Source of the DNA: Asticcacaulis currens
GTDB taxonomy: Bacteria; Pseudomonadota; Alphaproteobacteria; Caulobacterales; Caulobacteraceae
NCBI RefSeq assembly: GCF_028550395.1
Contig: NZ_JAQQKW010000010.1
Coordinates: forward strand, 90,746 to 154,745
Direction of reading: 5' to 3'
Length of the DNA: 64,000 nucleotides
Part shown: piece by piece, positions 51,780-60,521 of the stretch
Layout of the letters: every line of letters begins with the position of its first letter
Numbering within the stretch: the stretch's first letter is position 1
The notes under the pieces: generated by a model
Database searches by the model: none
The model's input: only the letters and a program-made list of their open reading frames with translations
What the model was told of the DNA's origin: nothing
Translations under genes and position numbers: made by a program

Positions 51780-53861
51780 TTACGCGCGGACGAATTCATA
51801 CAGTTCGATGCTGATGGGGGCGATGCGCAGCGGCCCGGCGGGGAAACGGCCCGCGACGACCGCCACCTGCTCCGGCTTACCCACCGCGTTTTGCGCCTCA
51901 AGGTCGGGGCCGGTCAGTTTCCAGCAGCGGCCGCCCTTGCGCGCCTTGAAGCCGTCGATCTTGAGGTCAAGGCTCTGGGCTTGCTCCGTGGCATTCACAA
52001 CAGCGACAATCAGCGCCTTGCGGTCCGCCGTCAGGGCTGCGGAAACGTCGAGCGGATAGGTGGCGCTGCCCGCATTGACACGGGGCTGATCCCCGCCCGC
52101 AGGGAAGTCGGGCTTCGGTACGGGCGAAGCGCCCGTGACCTCGACAGGGATCGTGCCGAAATGCTGATTGTACATCTGGTACATGCGGCCGGTGGCGCTG
52201 ATGACCGAGCGCGTGCGGTCGAAATCCAGCCAGCCCGTCGCCATGGTATAACCGGCCATGTCGATAAAGTCGGTGTGGCGGAAGAATTCGTGCAGGCACA
52301 TGCCCAGCGCCAGACAGGTCTTCAGGTTCTGACGGAAGCTGTAGGCATATTCATCGAAGAAAACCTTGACCTTGCCGTCGTTCAGCGCCGGATGGCGGCG
52401 CTTATACTCTTCCCAGCATTCGACCATGGTCAGGACGCGGTTGGCGGGCTGACGCGCCCATTCGACCAGCGGGCGTTGCACGTCGAACAGCTTGCCCGTC
52501 GCCATGTCGAACTTTTTGTTTTCCGGCGGATAGGCGTGGGTGGCCAGCGCATCGAAGCGCCCCCAGGCGTGCGTCATCATGCCATTGGCCCAGTCGCGGT
52601 CTGAGCCGAACTCGACATTGGGCTGACCGGCCACGAAGATGCCCTGCCCCGTCGTCATCTCATCCACGAAGCCGCCGGGCGCGATGATGTAGATGGACGG
52701 ATCGACCTTGCGCATGGCGTCGGCGAACTGGTTGTGCTTGATGACATACTGCTTCAGGGGGATGTGCCCCATCTGCCAGTTGCCGTACATCTCATTGCCG
52801 ATGTTCCAGTATTTGACGCGGTAAGGTTCCGGATGGCCATTGGCGGCGCGTTTGGCGCCCCACGGCGTGTCGGCGCTGCCGTTGATGTATTCGACCTGCT
52901 CGGCCCCCGAACGCGGCCCGTCGAAGCCGGTGCTGACCGACCACGACGGCTCGGCATTGATCATCTGGCACATTTGCAGCAGCTCATCGACGCCGACATC
53001 ATTCGGCTGAGCGAAGCTCCAAACCGGGTCCCAGACGGGCGGGCGGGTATCCGGATCGCCGATCGTGTCTTTCCAGTCATAGGCCGAGATGAAGTTGCCG
53101 CCGGGGATACGCAGGATCTTGCAGTCGATCTCGCGCATCAGGGCCAGCGTATCGGCGCGGAAGCCTTTGACATTGTCGGCGGGCATCAGCGACACCGCCC
53201 CGACGCGGAACGTGCCGGTGCCCGTGCCCGTAATTTCCAGCCGCGCTTCGGTCGTGGCCGCTTGACAGCTAAAGCGCAAGGGCACCTTGCGCCAGTCCGC
53301 GCCCGCCTCGACCCGGACCGTCTGACGCTCCGCCGGGCCGCTGCCCCAGATCAGGGTGGCGGCCACTTCCGCCCTGCCGTAGGCAGCGATGACGACTCGC
53401 CCCACATAGTCCTTGGCAGCGACCGCCAGACCCGACTGGGCGATACCGCGCGGCTCCGTCGCGCTCAGCTGCACGACCGGCGACTGTGCGCCGACCCACG
53501 GCGTCTTGCGGTCCATGCTCAGCGCTGACTCCGGGCCGACGGGTACCCAGCGGTTGCTGTCGCGGTTGCGGCCCGGCCGGCCTTCGGGTTTGGCGGGCGG
53601 CGTCGCGGTGATGGGGTTATAGAATTTGCGGTCGTCCAGCACCTCGCTCCACAGGCTGTGGTTGATGAGGTCGCCGATATGCTCAAGGAAGCCCCCATAG
53701 ATGAACGGGTTGATAGGGGGGCGTTCCTGCCCGGCCCTCAGGGTCGAGGCAATGGGCTTGGCGGTTTGCGCCAGAACAGGGGCGGCGGTCAGCAGGCCGG
53801 TGGCGACCGAGGCGGCCAGAGCCTGCCGGCGCGAGACGGAGGGGGGAGTTGGGTGGGACAT
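51780..53861 (-). CDS. GH51 alpha-L-arabinofuranosidase, Tat-exported, with CBM-like insert
   Basis: A 693-residue enzyme with a twin-arginine signal (SRRQALAASVATGLLTAAP). After an N-terminal segment (NPFIYGGFLEHIGDLINHSL) comes a CBM4_9-like beta-sandwich (around residues 130-225). The barrel follows, with acid/base E357 in KYWNIGNEMYGNW and nucleophile E504 in VFFDEYAYS, then a C-terminal beta domain. GH51 enzymes remove arabinofuranosyl side chains from arabinoxylan and arabinan. It is larger than the second GH51 copy because of the insert. It precedes GH3 by 16 bases and follows a hairpin that separates it from the other GH51. Confidence 0.92.
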   Translation of the reverse strand: MSHPTPPSVSRRQALAASVATGLLTAAPVLAQTAKPIASTLRAGQERPPINPFIYGGFLEHIGDLINHSLWSEVLDDRKFYNPITATPPAKPEGRPGRNRDSNRWVPVGPESALSMDRKTPWVGAQSPVVQLSATEPRGIAQSGLAVAAKDYVGRVVIAAYGRAEVAATLIWGSGPAERQTVRVEAGADWRKVPLRFSCQAATTEARLEITGTGTGTFRVGAVSLMPADNVKGFRADTLALMREIDCKILRIPGGNFISAYDWKDTIGDPDTRPPVWDPVWSFAQPNDVGVDELLQMCQMINAEPSWSVSTGFDGPRSGAEQVEYINGSADTPWGAKRAANGHPEPYRVKYWNIGNEMYGNWQMGHIPLKQYVIKHNQFADAMRKVDPSIYIIAPGGFVDEMTTGQGIFVAGQPNVEFGSDRDWANGMMTHAWGRFDALATHAYPPENKKFDMATGKLFDVQRPLVEWARQPANRVLTMVECWEEYKRRHPALNDGKVKVFFDEYAYSFRQNLKTCLALGMCLHEFFRHTDFIDMAGYTMATGWLDFDRTRSVISATGRMYQMYNQHFGTIPVEVTGASPVPKPDFPAGGDQPRVNAGSATYPLDVSAALTADRKALIVAVVNATEQAQSLDLKIDGFKARKGGRCWKLTGPDLEAQNAVGKPEQVAVVAGRFPAGPLRIAPISIELYEFVRA

Positions 53862-53946
53862 GGGAGCCTCTGAAAGTATAGAGATGCGTGCAAAGACAGG
53901 CCACGGCAGGCGTGGCCGGGGACGCGAAAACGCACTGAAAACCGTT

Positions 53947-53977
53947 GCGCCGCATCAGGGTCTGACTGATGCGGCGC
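53947..53977 (-). terminator. Hairpin terminator between the two GH51 genes
   Basis: A perfect 12-bp stem GCGCCGCATCAG/CTGATGCGGCGC with a 7-base loop, 8 bases past the stop of the second GH51. A short T-rich stretch (GGTTTT) follows on the minus strand. It may attenuate rather than end transcription. Confidence 0.65.
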
Positions 53978-53985
53978 GGAGAGGA

Positions 53986-55542
53986 TCAGGGTTGCAGGGT
54001 CAGTACGGTGACCGAGGCGGGGGACAGGCGGACCATCACCTTGCCATCCTTCATCTTCGCCGTGACCGGCTTGGGGGCCACTGTCTCCGGGTCCGAGAAG
54101 GTGTTGTAGGCGTCGAACTTCGCCGCCGACAGGGTCTCACCGGTCGCGGTCTTCACCTTGATGTTCAGGCTGGCCACGTCGATATCCACCGGCGTCCTGG
54201 GGTCGAGATTGGTCAGGGAGAGATAGATCTTCCCGTCCGTCCCGCGCGCCGCCAGCGCATCGACGCGCGGCAGGCTGATGTCACCAAAGCTGTAGGTGCC
54301 GGCATTCAGCGTTACCGGGATAAAGGTGGCGTCCTGAAACGGCACGTACATGCGGAAGACGTGATAGGTCGGCGTCAGCAGCATCTTTTCCTTGTCCGTC
54401 AGGATCATGGCCTGAAGGACATTGACCATCTGGGCGATATTGGCCATGCGCACGCGGTCGGCGTGGCGGGCGAAGATGTTGAGGTTCAGCGCCGACAGCA
54501 CGGCGTCGCGCTGCGTATTCTGCTGCATCAGGAAGCCGGGATCGGTGCCGGGGGTCGCCACGTACCACGCGCCCCACTCATCGACGACCAGCGACACCTT
54601 CTTTTCCGGGTCGTACTTGTCCATGATGGCGGAGTGGGTCTTGACCAGCTCGTCCATCTTCAGCGTATCCTGAAGGATGACGGCATATTCCTTTTCGCCG
54701 AAGCCCGTAGCCTTCTGCGACACGGGGAAACCGCCGCCGGTCGTGTAGTAGTGCAAAGACAGGCCTTCGATATCCCAGGCCCAGCTGCGGCCCTTGTAGG
54801 ACTTCATCACCGCCTCGGTATAGGCGGTGTCCGGACCGCTGGGGCCGACCGCGATGCGCTGCATCGGCTGGGCCTTGTTATAGTTGCGCACAAAGCGCGC
54901 ATACATCTTCATCTGGCTGACGTAGAAGTCCGGCGTCATGGCGCCGCCGCAGTCCCAGCTTTCGTTGCCCAGCCCAACAAAGGCCACCTTATAGGGCTCC
55001 GCATGGCCGTTCCGGGCGCGTTCCGCCCCGATGCCGTCTTGCGTGCTGGAGGTCATATATTCCAGCCATTCGGCCGCCTCGCCCACCGTGCCGGAGCCGA
55101 CATTGACCGAGATATAGGCCTCGGCCCCCACCTGAGTGGCGAAGTCCATAAATTCGTCGGTGCCAAAGGTGTTGGGCTCGATCACGCCGCCCCAGTTGGC
55201 GTTCATCATCGGCTTGCGCTCCGGACCGATGCCGCGCCGCCAGTGGTATTCGTCGGCAAAGCACCCGCCGGGCCAGCGCACGACCGGGACCTTGATGGCT
55301 TTCAGCGCCGCCACCACGTCATTGCGGATGCCGCGCGTATTGGGAATGGCGGAGTCCTTACCGACCCACACGCCTTCATAGATGCCGCTGCCGAGGTGTT
55401 CGGCAAACTGACCGAAGATGCGGCGGTCGATCTTGGCTCCCGGCTTGGTGGCGTCCACCGTCACCGACACCCGCTCCTGCGCAGCGGCAGGCAGGGTCAG
55501 GGCAAGTAGAGACAATACGCCTGTCAGAACGAGCGGTTTCAT
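53986..55542 (-). CDS. abfA: GH51 alpha-L-arabinofuranosidase (AbfA type)
   Basis: A 518-residue exported enzyme (MKPLVLTGVLSLLALTLPAA, ending AQE). It has the standard GH51 layout without insert: IFGQFAEHLGSGIYEG, VRWPGGCFADEYHW, acid/base E194 in VGLGNESWDCGG and nucleophile E322 in LVVDEWGAWY, then a C-terminal beta domain. It would release L-arabinose from arabinan or arabinoxylan oligomers. It is clearly distinct from the adjacent GH51 gene, with little matching sequence outside the catalytic motifs, so specificity may differ. Confidence 0.93.
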   Translation of the reverse strand: MKPLVLTGVLSLLALTLPAAAQERVSVTVDATKPGAKIDRRIFGQFAEHLGSGIYEGVWVGKDSAIPNTRGIRNDVVAALKAIKVPVVRWPGGCFADEYHWRRGIGPERKPMMNANWGGVIEPNTFGTDEFMDFATQVGAEAYISVNVGSGTVGEAAEWLEYMTSSTQDGIGAERARNGHAEPYKVAFVGLGNESWDCGGAMTPDFYVSQMKMYARFVRNYNKAQPMQRIAVGPSGPDTAYTEAVMKSYKGRSWAWDIEGLSLHYYTTGGGFPVSQKATGFGEKEYAVILQDTLKMDELVKTHSAIMDKYDPEKKVSLVVDEWGAWYVATPGTDPGFLMQQNTQRDAVLSALNLNIFARHADRVRMANIAQMVNVLQAMILTDKEKMLLTPTYHVFRMYVPFQDATFIPVTLNAGTYSFGDISLPRVDALAARGTDGKIYLSLTNLDPRTPVDIDVASLNIKVKTATGETLSAAKFDAYNTFSDPETVAPKPVTAKMKDGKVMVRLSPASVTVLTLQP

Positions 55543-55665
55543 TATATCTCCCTGTCATTTTTAGGTGCGGACGGCGTGCGCCGTGCGCGGTGTTTTGACC
55601 TTTTATCCGGCCATTATGATACCGCTAACACGAAACCGCATAATGTCAAAACAAATGTCAGACTA

Positions 55666-55695
55666 TTGCGCCGCACCTAAACCGGTGCGGCGCAA
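55666..55695 (-). terminator. Long perfect hairpin downstream of the CE1 esterase
   Basis: A 12-bp stem TTGCGCCGCACC/GGTGCGGCGCAA (55666-55677 with 55684-55695) with a 6-base loop. No T-run follows on the minus strand. The 5' arm shares TTGCGCCGCA with the hairpin at 53945. Confidence 0.55.
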
Positions 55696-55700
55696 CCCCC

Positions 55701-56726
55701 TCATTTTTTCGCGGGTGCAAAGGACAGGGTCTTGGCGAAGAACGGCAGGACGTGGTTCTGGAAGCGGTCGGCGACGCCACTGACGTGATCGCCGTCATAG
55801 AGCGTGAAACTGTTGGCCACGCCGTAGTTTTCCAGCGTGACGTGCAGCGCCTCCGTATCGGTCTTCAGCCCGTCGCGATTACCGACATCGAAGGCAATGG
55901 CCTTGTACTGCCGCATATTGGGGATGTACTGGTGCACCATCGACAGGGGCGCATTGGCGGCCCAGCGGGCAATCACATCGGGCTGGGTCTCGCCGTCCTT
56001 CGTCGGCAGGTCGACATAGAAGGGTGGCTTTTTGGGGTTGGGCGACCAGGCCGAGGCCACGGCGAAGGTGGCGCGTCCCATAAAGCCGAGGCTCTGCGCC
56101 TCTTCGGGGGTTTTGACAGCCTCCAGCTTGCGTCCCTCTTCCGGCGGCAAACTGCCGCGCGCCGACAGGCAGCACGGGCTCATCACATAGAGGGCGCTGA
56201 ACACTTCCGGGTGCTTCATGCCGATACGCACCGTGCCGTAGCCGCCCATCGAATGCCCGGCCAGACCGCGGCTGTCACGAGTGGCCAGCGTGCGGTAGTG
56301 GCTGTCGATATAGGCCACAAGGTCTTTAGCAATAAAGCCTTCCCAGTCGCCGGTCGTCGCCGAACTGGAATACATCGAGCCGTTGTGCAGGGTCTGCGAG
56401 CTGGGCAGGACTATAATCATGCCCTTGACGCCCGCCGCATAGGCGCCGTCGATCGTCTGCGGGGTGCGGATTTCCTTCGACCAGATCTCGTTATTGATCG
56501 AATAGCCGTGCAGGGCATAGATGACCGGATACCGCTTTTTGGGATGAGAATCGTAATCGGGCGGCAGGTAAACCGTCACCTTGCGGTCCGCCGAATTGCC
56601 CTCCAGATTGCCTTCCAGAGCGCGGCTATGGACGGTGATCTGTTCCGTCCTGACCGCTTGTGCCGCTGCGGAACCCGCCATGAAAACCAGCGCCAAAGCC
56701 CCCAGCGCTATACCGAACTGTCGCAT
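55701..56726 (-). CDS. Secreted CE1-type esterase (esterase D/feruloyl esterase-like)
   Basis: A 341-residue alpha/beta hydrolase with signal peptide MRQFGIALGALALVFMAG. The nucleophile elbow is GLAGHSMGGYG. An Asp within AIAFDVGNRDGLKTD and the His in YDGDHVSGVADRF complete a plausible triad. Start features KVTVYLPPDYDS and YPVIYALHGY match the esterase D/CE1 group, which includes feruloyl and acetylxylan esterases. The ATG at 56726 has AGGGTGAGAG upstream and is preferred over the GTG at 56735. It belongs with the hemicellulose enzymes. Confidence 0.85.
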   Translation of the reverse strand: MRQFGIALGALALVFMAGSAAAQAVRTEQITVHSRALEGNLEGNSADRKVTVYLPPDYDSHPKKRYPVIYALHGYSINNEIWSKEIRTPQTIDGAYAAGVKGMIIVLPSSQTLHNGSMYSSSATTGDWEGFIAKDLVAYIDSHYRTLATRDSRGLAGHSMGGYGTVRIGMKHPEVFSALYVMSPCCLSARGSLPPEEGRKLEAVKTPEEAQSLGFMGRATFAVASAWSPNPKKPPFYVDLPTKDGETQPDVIARWAANAPLSMVHQYIPNMRQYKAIAFDVGNRDGLKTDTEALHVTLENYGVANSFTLYDGDHVSGVADRFQNHVLPFFAKTLSFAPAKK

Positions 56727-57117
56727 CTCTCTCACCCTGTTGTTGTGTGTTTATAGACTAAAACCTCTGACAAATAGGCGCGGGAATCAAGCCAAAAAAC
56801 GCCGTTCAGCGGGTGCATGGGGCATGGTGTGAGGCCAGACCTGTCAAAAGGTCGATAGGCCTCTGGGCGATTGACGGAAATTGTCTGATATAATAGCCTT
56901 GGGGCAACAGGCGGCCAAAACGCGATATTCGCGCTTGATAATAAGCCTGCGACGATCAGGGACAGCCATCTTCTTCGCCTTGCGCTTATTACCGCGCCGG
57001 CATGTCCCTGCCCGTCACCCTGGCCGCCGCCTCACTGGCGGCTTGAACGGACGGATTCCGCCGGGATCAGGCCGCTCAAGCCATACCGTCCCAGATTTTG
57101 CGCCCGAAAGGTTTTCC
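56727..57117. other. Divergent gap between the esterase and GH27 genes
   Basis: About 390 bases. A TATAAT word lies at 56889-56894, but no -35 element is at usable spacing. A GCCGCC-TCACT-GGCGGC hairpin occurs near 57026-57042, possibly in the leader. Codons in frame with GH27 upstream of 57118 are poor and lack protein features. No other gene is seen. Confidence 0.35.
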
Positions 57118-59061
57118 ATGACGCCTGCACTTCGTCGCCTTGCGAGACACGCCGCCCCCGTGGCGCTGGCCGTTGGTCTTGCCCTGACCGCCGCCGCTCA
57201 CGCCGAGACTGCGGCCGACCCTCTGGCCGCCACGGGTAAGTGGAGCGCCTATAGCGAAGGGCGCGCCGCGACCCCGCCCATGGGCTGGAGTTCGTGGAAC
57301 GCCTTTGGCACCGACCTGACCGAGGCGCGGGTGCTCGATTCCGCCCGGATCATTGTCGAGAGTGGGCTGGCGGCCAAGGGCTACCGCTACATCAATATAG
57401 ACGACGGCTGGTGGCTGAAGCGGCGTCAGTCGGACGGCCGGATGCAGGTGCGCAGCCAGCTCTTTCCCTCCGCCGCCGTCGGTGGCGCCGAAGAAACCAG
57501 CCTGCGCCCCTTTACCGACCGCATCCACAAGATGGGCCTGAAGGCGGGTATTTATTCCGATCTTGGCCGCAATGCCTGTTCTCAGGCCTTTGGCGGCCCC
57601 AACACCCCGAACCTGCCCGAAGGCACGGTGCTGGAGCGCGAAGTCGGGCTTTACGGCCATATCGAGCAGGACATTTCGCTCTATTTCAAGGACTGGGGCT
57701 TCGACTTTATCAAGGTCGATGGCTGCGGCGTGCGCGCCTTCGGGGCCGACTCCGAGCGCGTCAAGGCCGGCACCTATCGCGAATTGCCGCCGCTGATTGA
57801 TTTCCAGTCGATCAGCCGCACCAATATTCCGACCGTCAAAGCGCTGTATAAGCAAATCGGCACCAGCCTGAAGGCCAGCAATCCGGACGGCGACTATGTG
57901 TTTTCGCTGTGCGCCTGGGGCTCCGCCGATGTGCGCGCCTGGGGCAAGGATGTCGGCAATCTGTCGCGCACCAGCGACGACCTGACCCCCTCCTGGTCGC
58001 GCCTGCTGACCAATTTCGATTCGGCGGCCACCCGCGCCCTCTATGCCCATCCGGGAAGCTGGAACGACCCGGACATGCTGTTTATCGGCCATGGTGAGTT
58101 CGATGCGAACCACCTGGTCGAAGCGCGCTCACACTTCGCACTGTGGGCCATGATCAACGCGCCTCTGCTGATCGGTTACGACCTCAGTCAGGCCTCGCCG
58201 GAGCTGATGCAGATTTTTGGCAATGAGGCGATCATCGCGCTCAATCAGGATGCGGGCGGCCATCAGGCGGTCCTGGCTTATGACAGTGACGATGTGCAGA
58301 TCCTGATCAAGACCGTGGGCACAGACCCGACGCGCAAGGCCGTGGCCCTGTTCAACCGCACGGCGGAGGGCAAGGACGTCATCCTGACCGCCGAGCACCT
58401 GAAATATCTGGGCACTCAGCCGGTCAAACTGCGCGATCTGTGGACGCAGGCCGATCAGGCCCCCTTCACCGGCGAGGCCAAATTTCACCTCGCTCCGCAT
58501 CAGACCCTGATCTTCATGGCCAGCGGAACGCCTGTGCTGAGCAACGGGCAATATCTCTCCGACCTGCCCGGCCGCGTCAACCCGGCGGTCGATGGCGTCG
58601 TGGTGCCGCAGGCCGACCCCTTCATCTATCGCATGAAAAGCCCGTGGAACGGCACGCGCGGGCGCGGCGACATTCCGGCCTACACCGGCTGGGGCGGGGC
58701 GCAGGCCGATGCCTCCCCCTATGGTCGCCAGCTTCAGGTCGCCGGCAAGGCCTTCCGCAGCGGTATCGGCATCCTTGCCAATTCGCGGCTGGAGGTGCGG
58801 GTGCAACCGTCCGATCGCCGCTTCGAAGCCCGTGTCGGGGTGGACGATTCCACGCTCAACACCACTGAGGCCGTGACCTTCGCCGTCTATGGCGATGGCA
58901 AGCTGCTGGTAAAGTCTCAGCCGCTGCGCTTCGGGCAGGCCCCGCAGGCGCTTTCCGCCGATCTGAAAGGGGTCCGCCTTGTCGAACTGGTGGCCACCAG
59001 CGCCAGCCCGAGCGCCACTCCCGCTGCCGTCACCTGGGGGGACGCGGCCCTGCTGAAATAG
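57118..59061 (+). CDS. GH27 alpha-galactosidase with C-terminal NPCBM domain
   Basis: A 647-residue exported enzyme (signal RHAAPVALAVGLALTAAAHA). The GH27 barrel has TPPMGWSSWNAFG, YINIDDGWW, nucleophile D201 in FDFIKVDGCG and acid/base D317 in SWNDPDML. A beta domain follows, and around residues 520-647 an NPCBM-like carbohydrate-binding domain (YTGWGGAQADASPYGR, KAFRSGIGILANSRLEVRV). It releases alpha-galactose from galactomannan or galacto-oligosaccharides; some relatives are beta-L-arabinopyranosidases. GAAAGG precedes the ATG at 57118. A terminator follows. Confidence 0.92.
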   Translation: MTPALRRLARHAAPVALAVGLALTAAAHAETAADPLAATGKWSAYSEGRAATPPMGWSSWNAFGTDLTEARVLDSARIIVESGLAAKGYRYINIDDGWWLKRRQSDGRMQVRSQLFPSAAVGGAEETSLRPFTDRIHKMGLKAGIYSDLGRNACSQAFGGPNTPNLPEGTVLEREVGLYGHIEQDISLYFKDWGFDFIKVDGCGVRAFGADSERVKAGTYRELPPLIDFQSISRTNIPTVKALYKQIGTSLKASNPDGDYVFSLCAWGSADVRAWGKDVGNLSRTSDDLTPSWSRLLTNFDSAATRALYAHPGSWNDPDMLFIGHGEFDANHLVEARSHFALWAMINAPLLIGYDLSQASPELMQIFGNEAIIALNQDAGGHQAVLAYDSDDVQILIKTVGTDPTRKAVALFNRTAEGKDVILTAEHLKYLGTQPVKLRDLWTQADQAPFTGEAKFHLAPHQTLIFMASGTPVLSNGQYLSDLPGRVNPAVDGVVVPQADPFIYRMKSPWNGTRGRGDIPAYTGWGGAQADASPYGRQLQVAGKAFRSGIGILANSRLEVRVQPSDRRFEARVGVDDSTLNTTEAVTFAVYGDGKLLVKSQPLRFGQAPQALSADLKGVRLVELVATSASPSATPAAVTWGDAALLK

Positions 59062-59095
59062 CCCGCACACGGTAACCTCAGGGCAGAAACATCAC

Positions 59096-59129
59096 AGGCC
59101 GGAGGCAACCCCTCCGGCCTTCATTTTTT
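59096..59129 (+). terminator. Rho-independent terminator of the GH27 gene
   Basis: A 10-bp perfect stem AGGCCGGAGG/CCTCCGGCCT (59096-59105 with 59111-59120), 5-base loop, then a T-rich tail with six consecutive T. Confidence 0.88.
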
Positions 59130-59225
59130 ATGGTACCGCTATCAAATATTCTGTGTCATTCTCATCATGTGGAGGCAAGCGCGTCCTGTCTTCAACAAAA
59201 ACAAAAAGATATACCGGGAGTGAAC

Positions 59226-60449
59226 ATGAATATCTCTGCACAGCTCAGCAGGCGCGGCCTGCTGATGGGGGTGGCCGGTGCGTCGGCACTGGCCAGTTGT
59301 GGCGGTGGCGGCGGAGGGGGCGGCGGCGTCTCTTCCCCCGTATCGTCCGGCTCTGCCTCCTCCAGTTCCAGCACCGCCTCCGCCAGCGGCCCCACCCTGC
59401 CCGACCCGGCCACGGCCCCGGCGCTCAAGACCTATTTCAACGGCAAGTTTCTGGTCGGCATGACGGCGGAACCGAGCGAGATCAACAATGCGATTTCACA
59501 GCCCGTGCTGAAAACGCACGCCAATTCGATGACCGCCGAAAACTGCATGAAGCCGCTGGCCATCGGTACCAGCGCCGGGGTCTATAACTACACCCTCGCC
59601 GATCAGGTCATCGCCTTTGCCAGCGCCAACAATATCGCCGTGCGCGGCCACACCCTGCTGTGGCATCAGTCAGCCCCGGACTGGTTCTTTGCGGGCGACA
59701 GCACCAGCGCCACCTACAGGGCGACGGTGCAGGCGCGGCTTGAGCGCTATATCGCCGACGTGGTGACCTATTTCAAAGGCAAGGTCTATGCGTGGGACGT
59801 GGTCAATGAACCGACCAGCGACTCGGCCGGCAGCCCCTATCGCAACAGCCGCTGGTATCAGGTGCTGGGGGCCGACTATATCGAAATCGCCTTGCGGGCC
59901 GCCCGCGCCGCCGATCCGACGGTCAAGCTGTTTATCAATGACTACAGCACCGAAAATACAGACAAGCTGGCGCGCCTGATGAGCATTGTGGACACGCTGC
60001 TGACGCGCGGAGCGCCGCTCGACGGCATCGGTCATCAGTTGCACATCACCACGACCTGGCCGCCGGTGGCCAATGTCCGCGCCGCGTTTCAGGCCGTAGA
60101 AACCCGCGGCCTGATCAACCATGTCACGGAGCTGGATGTGTCGCTCTACGGCTCTGACCCCGGCAGTTGCTACGGTACGCCCGCCACCGGCTGCGCCCCG
60201 AGCCTGACCGAAGGCACGACCGCCTACTGGGACAGCATCCGAGCGCAGGCAGCGCAATACCGGGCCATGTACGACCTGTTCGCCAGCCAGCCGAGCGTCA
60301 AGTCTGTCACCACCTGGGGCGTGGCCGACAATCATACCTGGCTGACCTCTTACCCCGTCAACCGGCTGAACCATCCTCTGCTGTTCGATACGACGGGTAA
60401 GCCGAAATCGGCCTTCTGGGCCGTCGTGAACCCCAGCTTCGTGCCCTGA
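59226..60449 (+). CDS. xynA: GH10 endo-1,4-beta-xylanase, Tat-type lipoprotein
   Basis: A 407-residue xylanase. The N-terminus combines a twin-arginine motif (LSRRGLLMGVAGASAL) with a lipobox ending ASC, so it is probably a Tat-exported lipoprotein. A poly-Gly run and a Ser/Ala linker (around residues 22-58) follow. The GH10 barrel has MTAENCMKPL, VRGHTLLWHQSAPDWF, acid/base E195 in WDVVNEPT and nucleophile E302 in HVTELDVS. It cuts the xylan backbone, giving oligomers for the GH3, GH51 and GH31 enzymes. GGGAG precedes the ATG at 59226. It is a single gene between two terminators. Confidence 0.94.
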   Translation: MNISAQLSRRGLLMGVAGASALASCGGGGGGGGGVSSPVSSGSASSSSSTASASGPTLPDPATAPALKTYFNGKFLVGMTAEPSEINNAISQPVLKTHANSMTAENCMKPLAIGTSAGVYNYTLADQVIAFASANNIAVRGHTLLWHQSAPDWFFAGDSTSATYRATVQARLERYIADVVTYFKGKVYAWDVVNEPTSDSAGSPYRNSRWYQVLGADYIEIALRAARAADPTVKLFINDYSTENTDKLARLMSIVDTLLTRGAPLDGIGHQLHITTTWPPVANVRAAFQAVETRGLINHVTELDVSLYGSDPGSCYGTPATGCAPSLTEGTTAYWDSIRAQAAQYRAMYDLFASQPSVKSVTTWGVADNHTWLTSYPVNRLNHPLLFDTTGKPKSAFWAVVNPSFVP

Positions 60450-60464
60450 TCCAGACGAAGCGGC

Positions 60465-60503
60465 AGACCCCGGCAGCGGAACCAGTCGCTGCCGGGGTCT
60501 TTT
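60465..60503 (+). terminator. Rho-independent terminator of the xylanase gene
   Basis: A 14-bp stem (60465-60478 with 60487-60500, core GACCCCGGCAGCG/CGCTGCCGGGGTC), 8-base loop, and a short T-run. Confidence 0.88.
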
Positions 60504-60521
60504 GCGTCTCCGGTCACGCCC

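Noticed and set aside
48698..51814. 1038-codon frame opposite the GH3 gene
   Set aside because: No domain and no start signal, and it is rich in Arg, Gly and His as expected for a shadow. The opposite strand encodes a complete GH3 enzyme with all catalytic motifs.
56889..56894. TATAAT as the GH27 promoter -10
   Set aside because: The only TTGACG nearby is 12 bases upstream, too close for sigma70, and no better -35 is visible.
56881..57117. N-terminal extension of the GH27 protein from 56881
   Set aside because: Extra codons have no family similarity, and the signal peptide and ribosome-binding site both point to the ATG at 57118.
59285..59400. Gly/Ser-rich run in the xylanase as a tandem repeat or phase-variable tract
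   Set aside because: The codons vary within the run, so it is a normal protein linker rather than a slippage-prone simple repeat.
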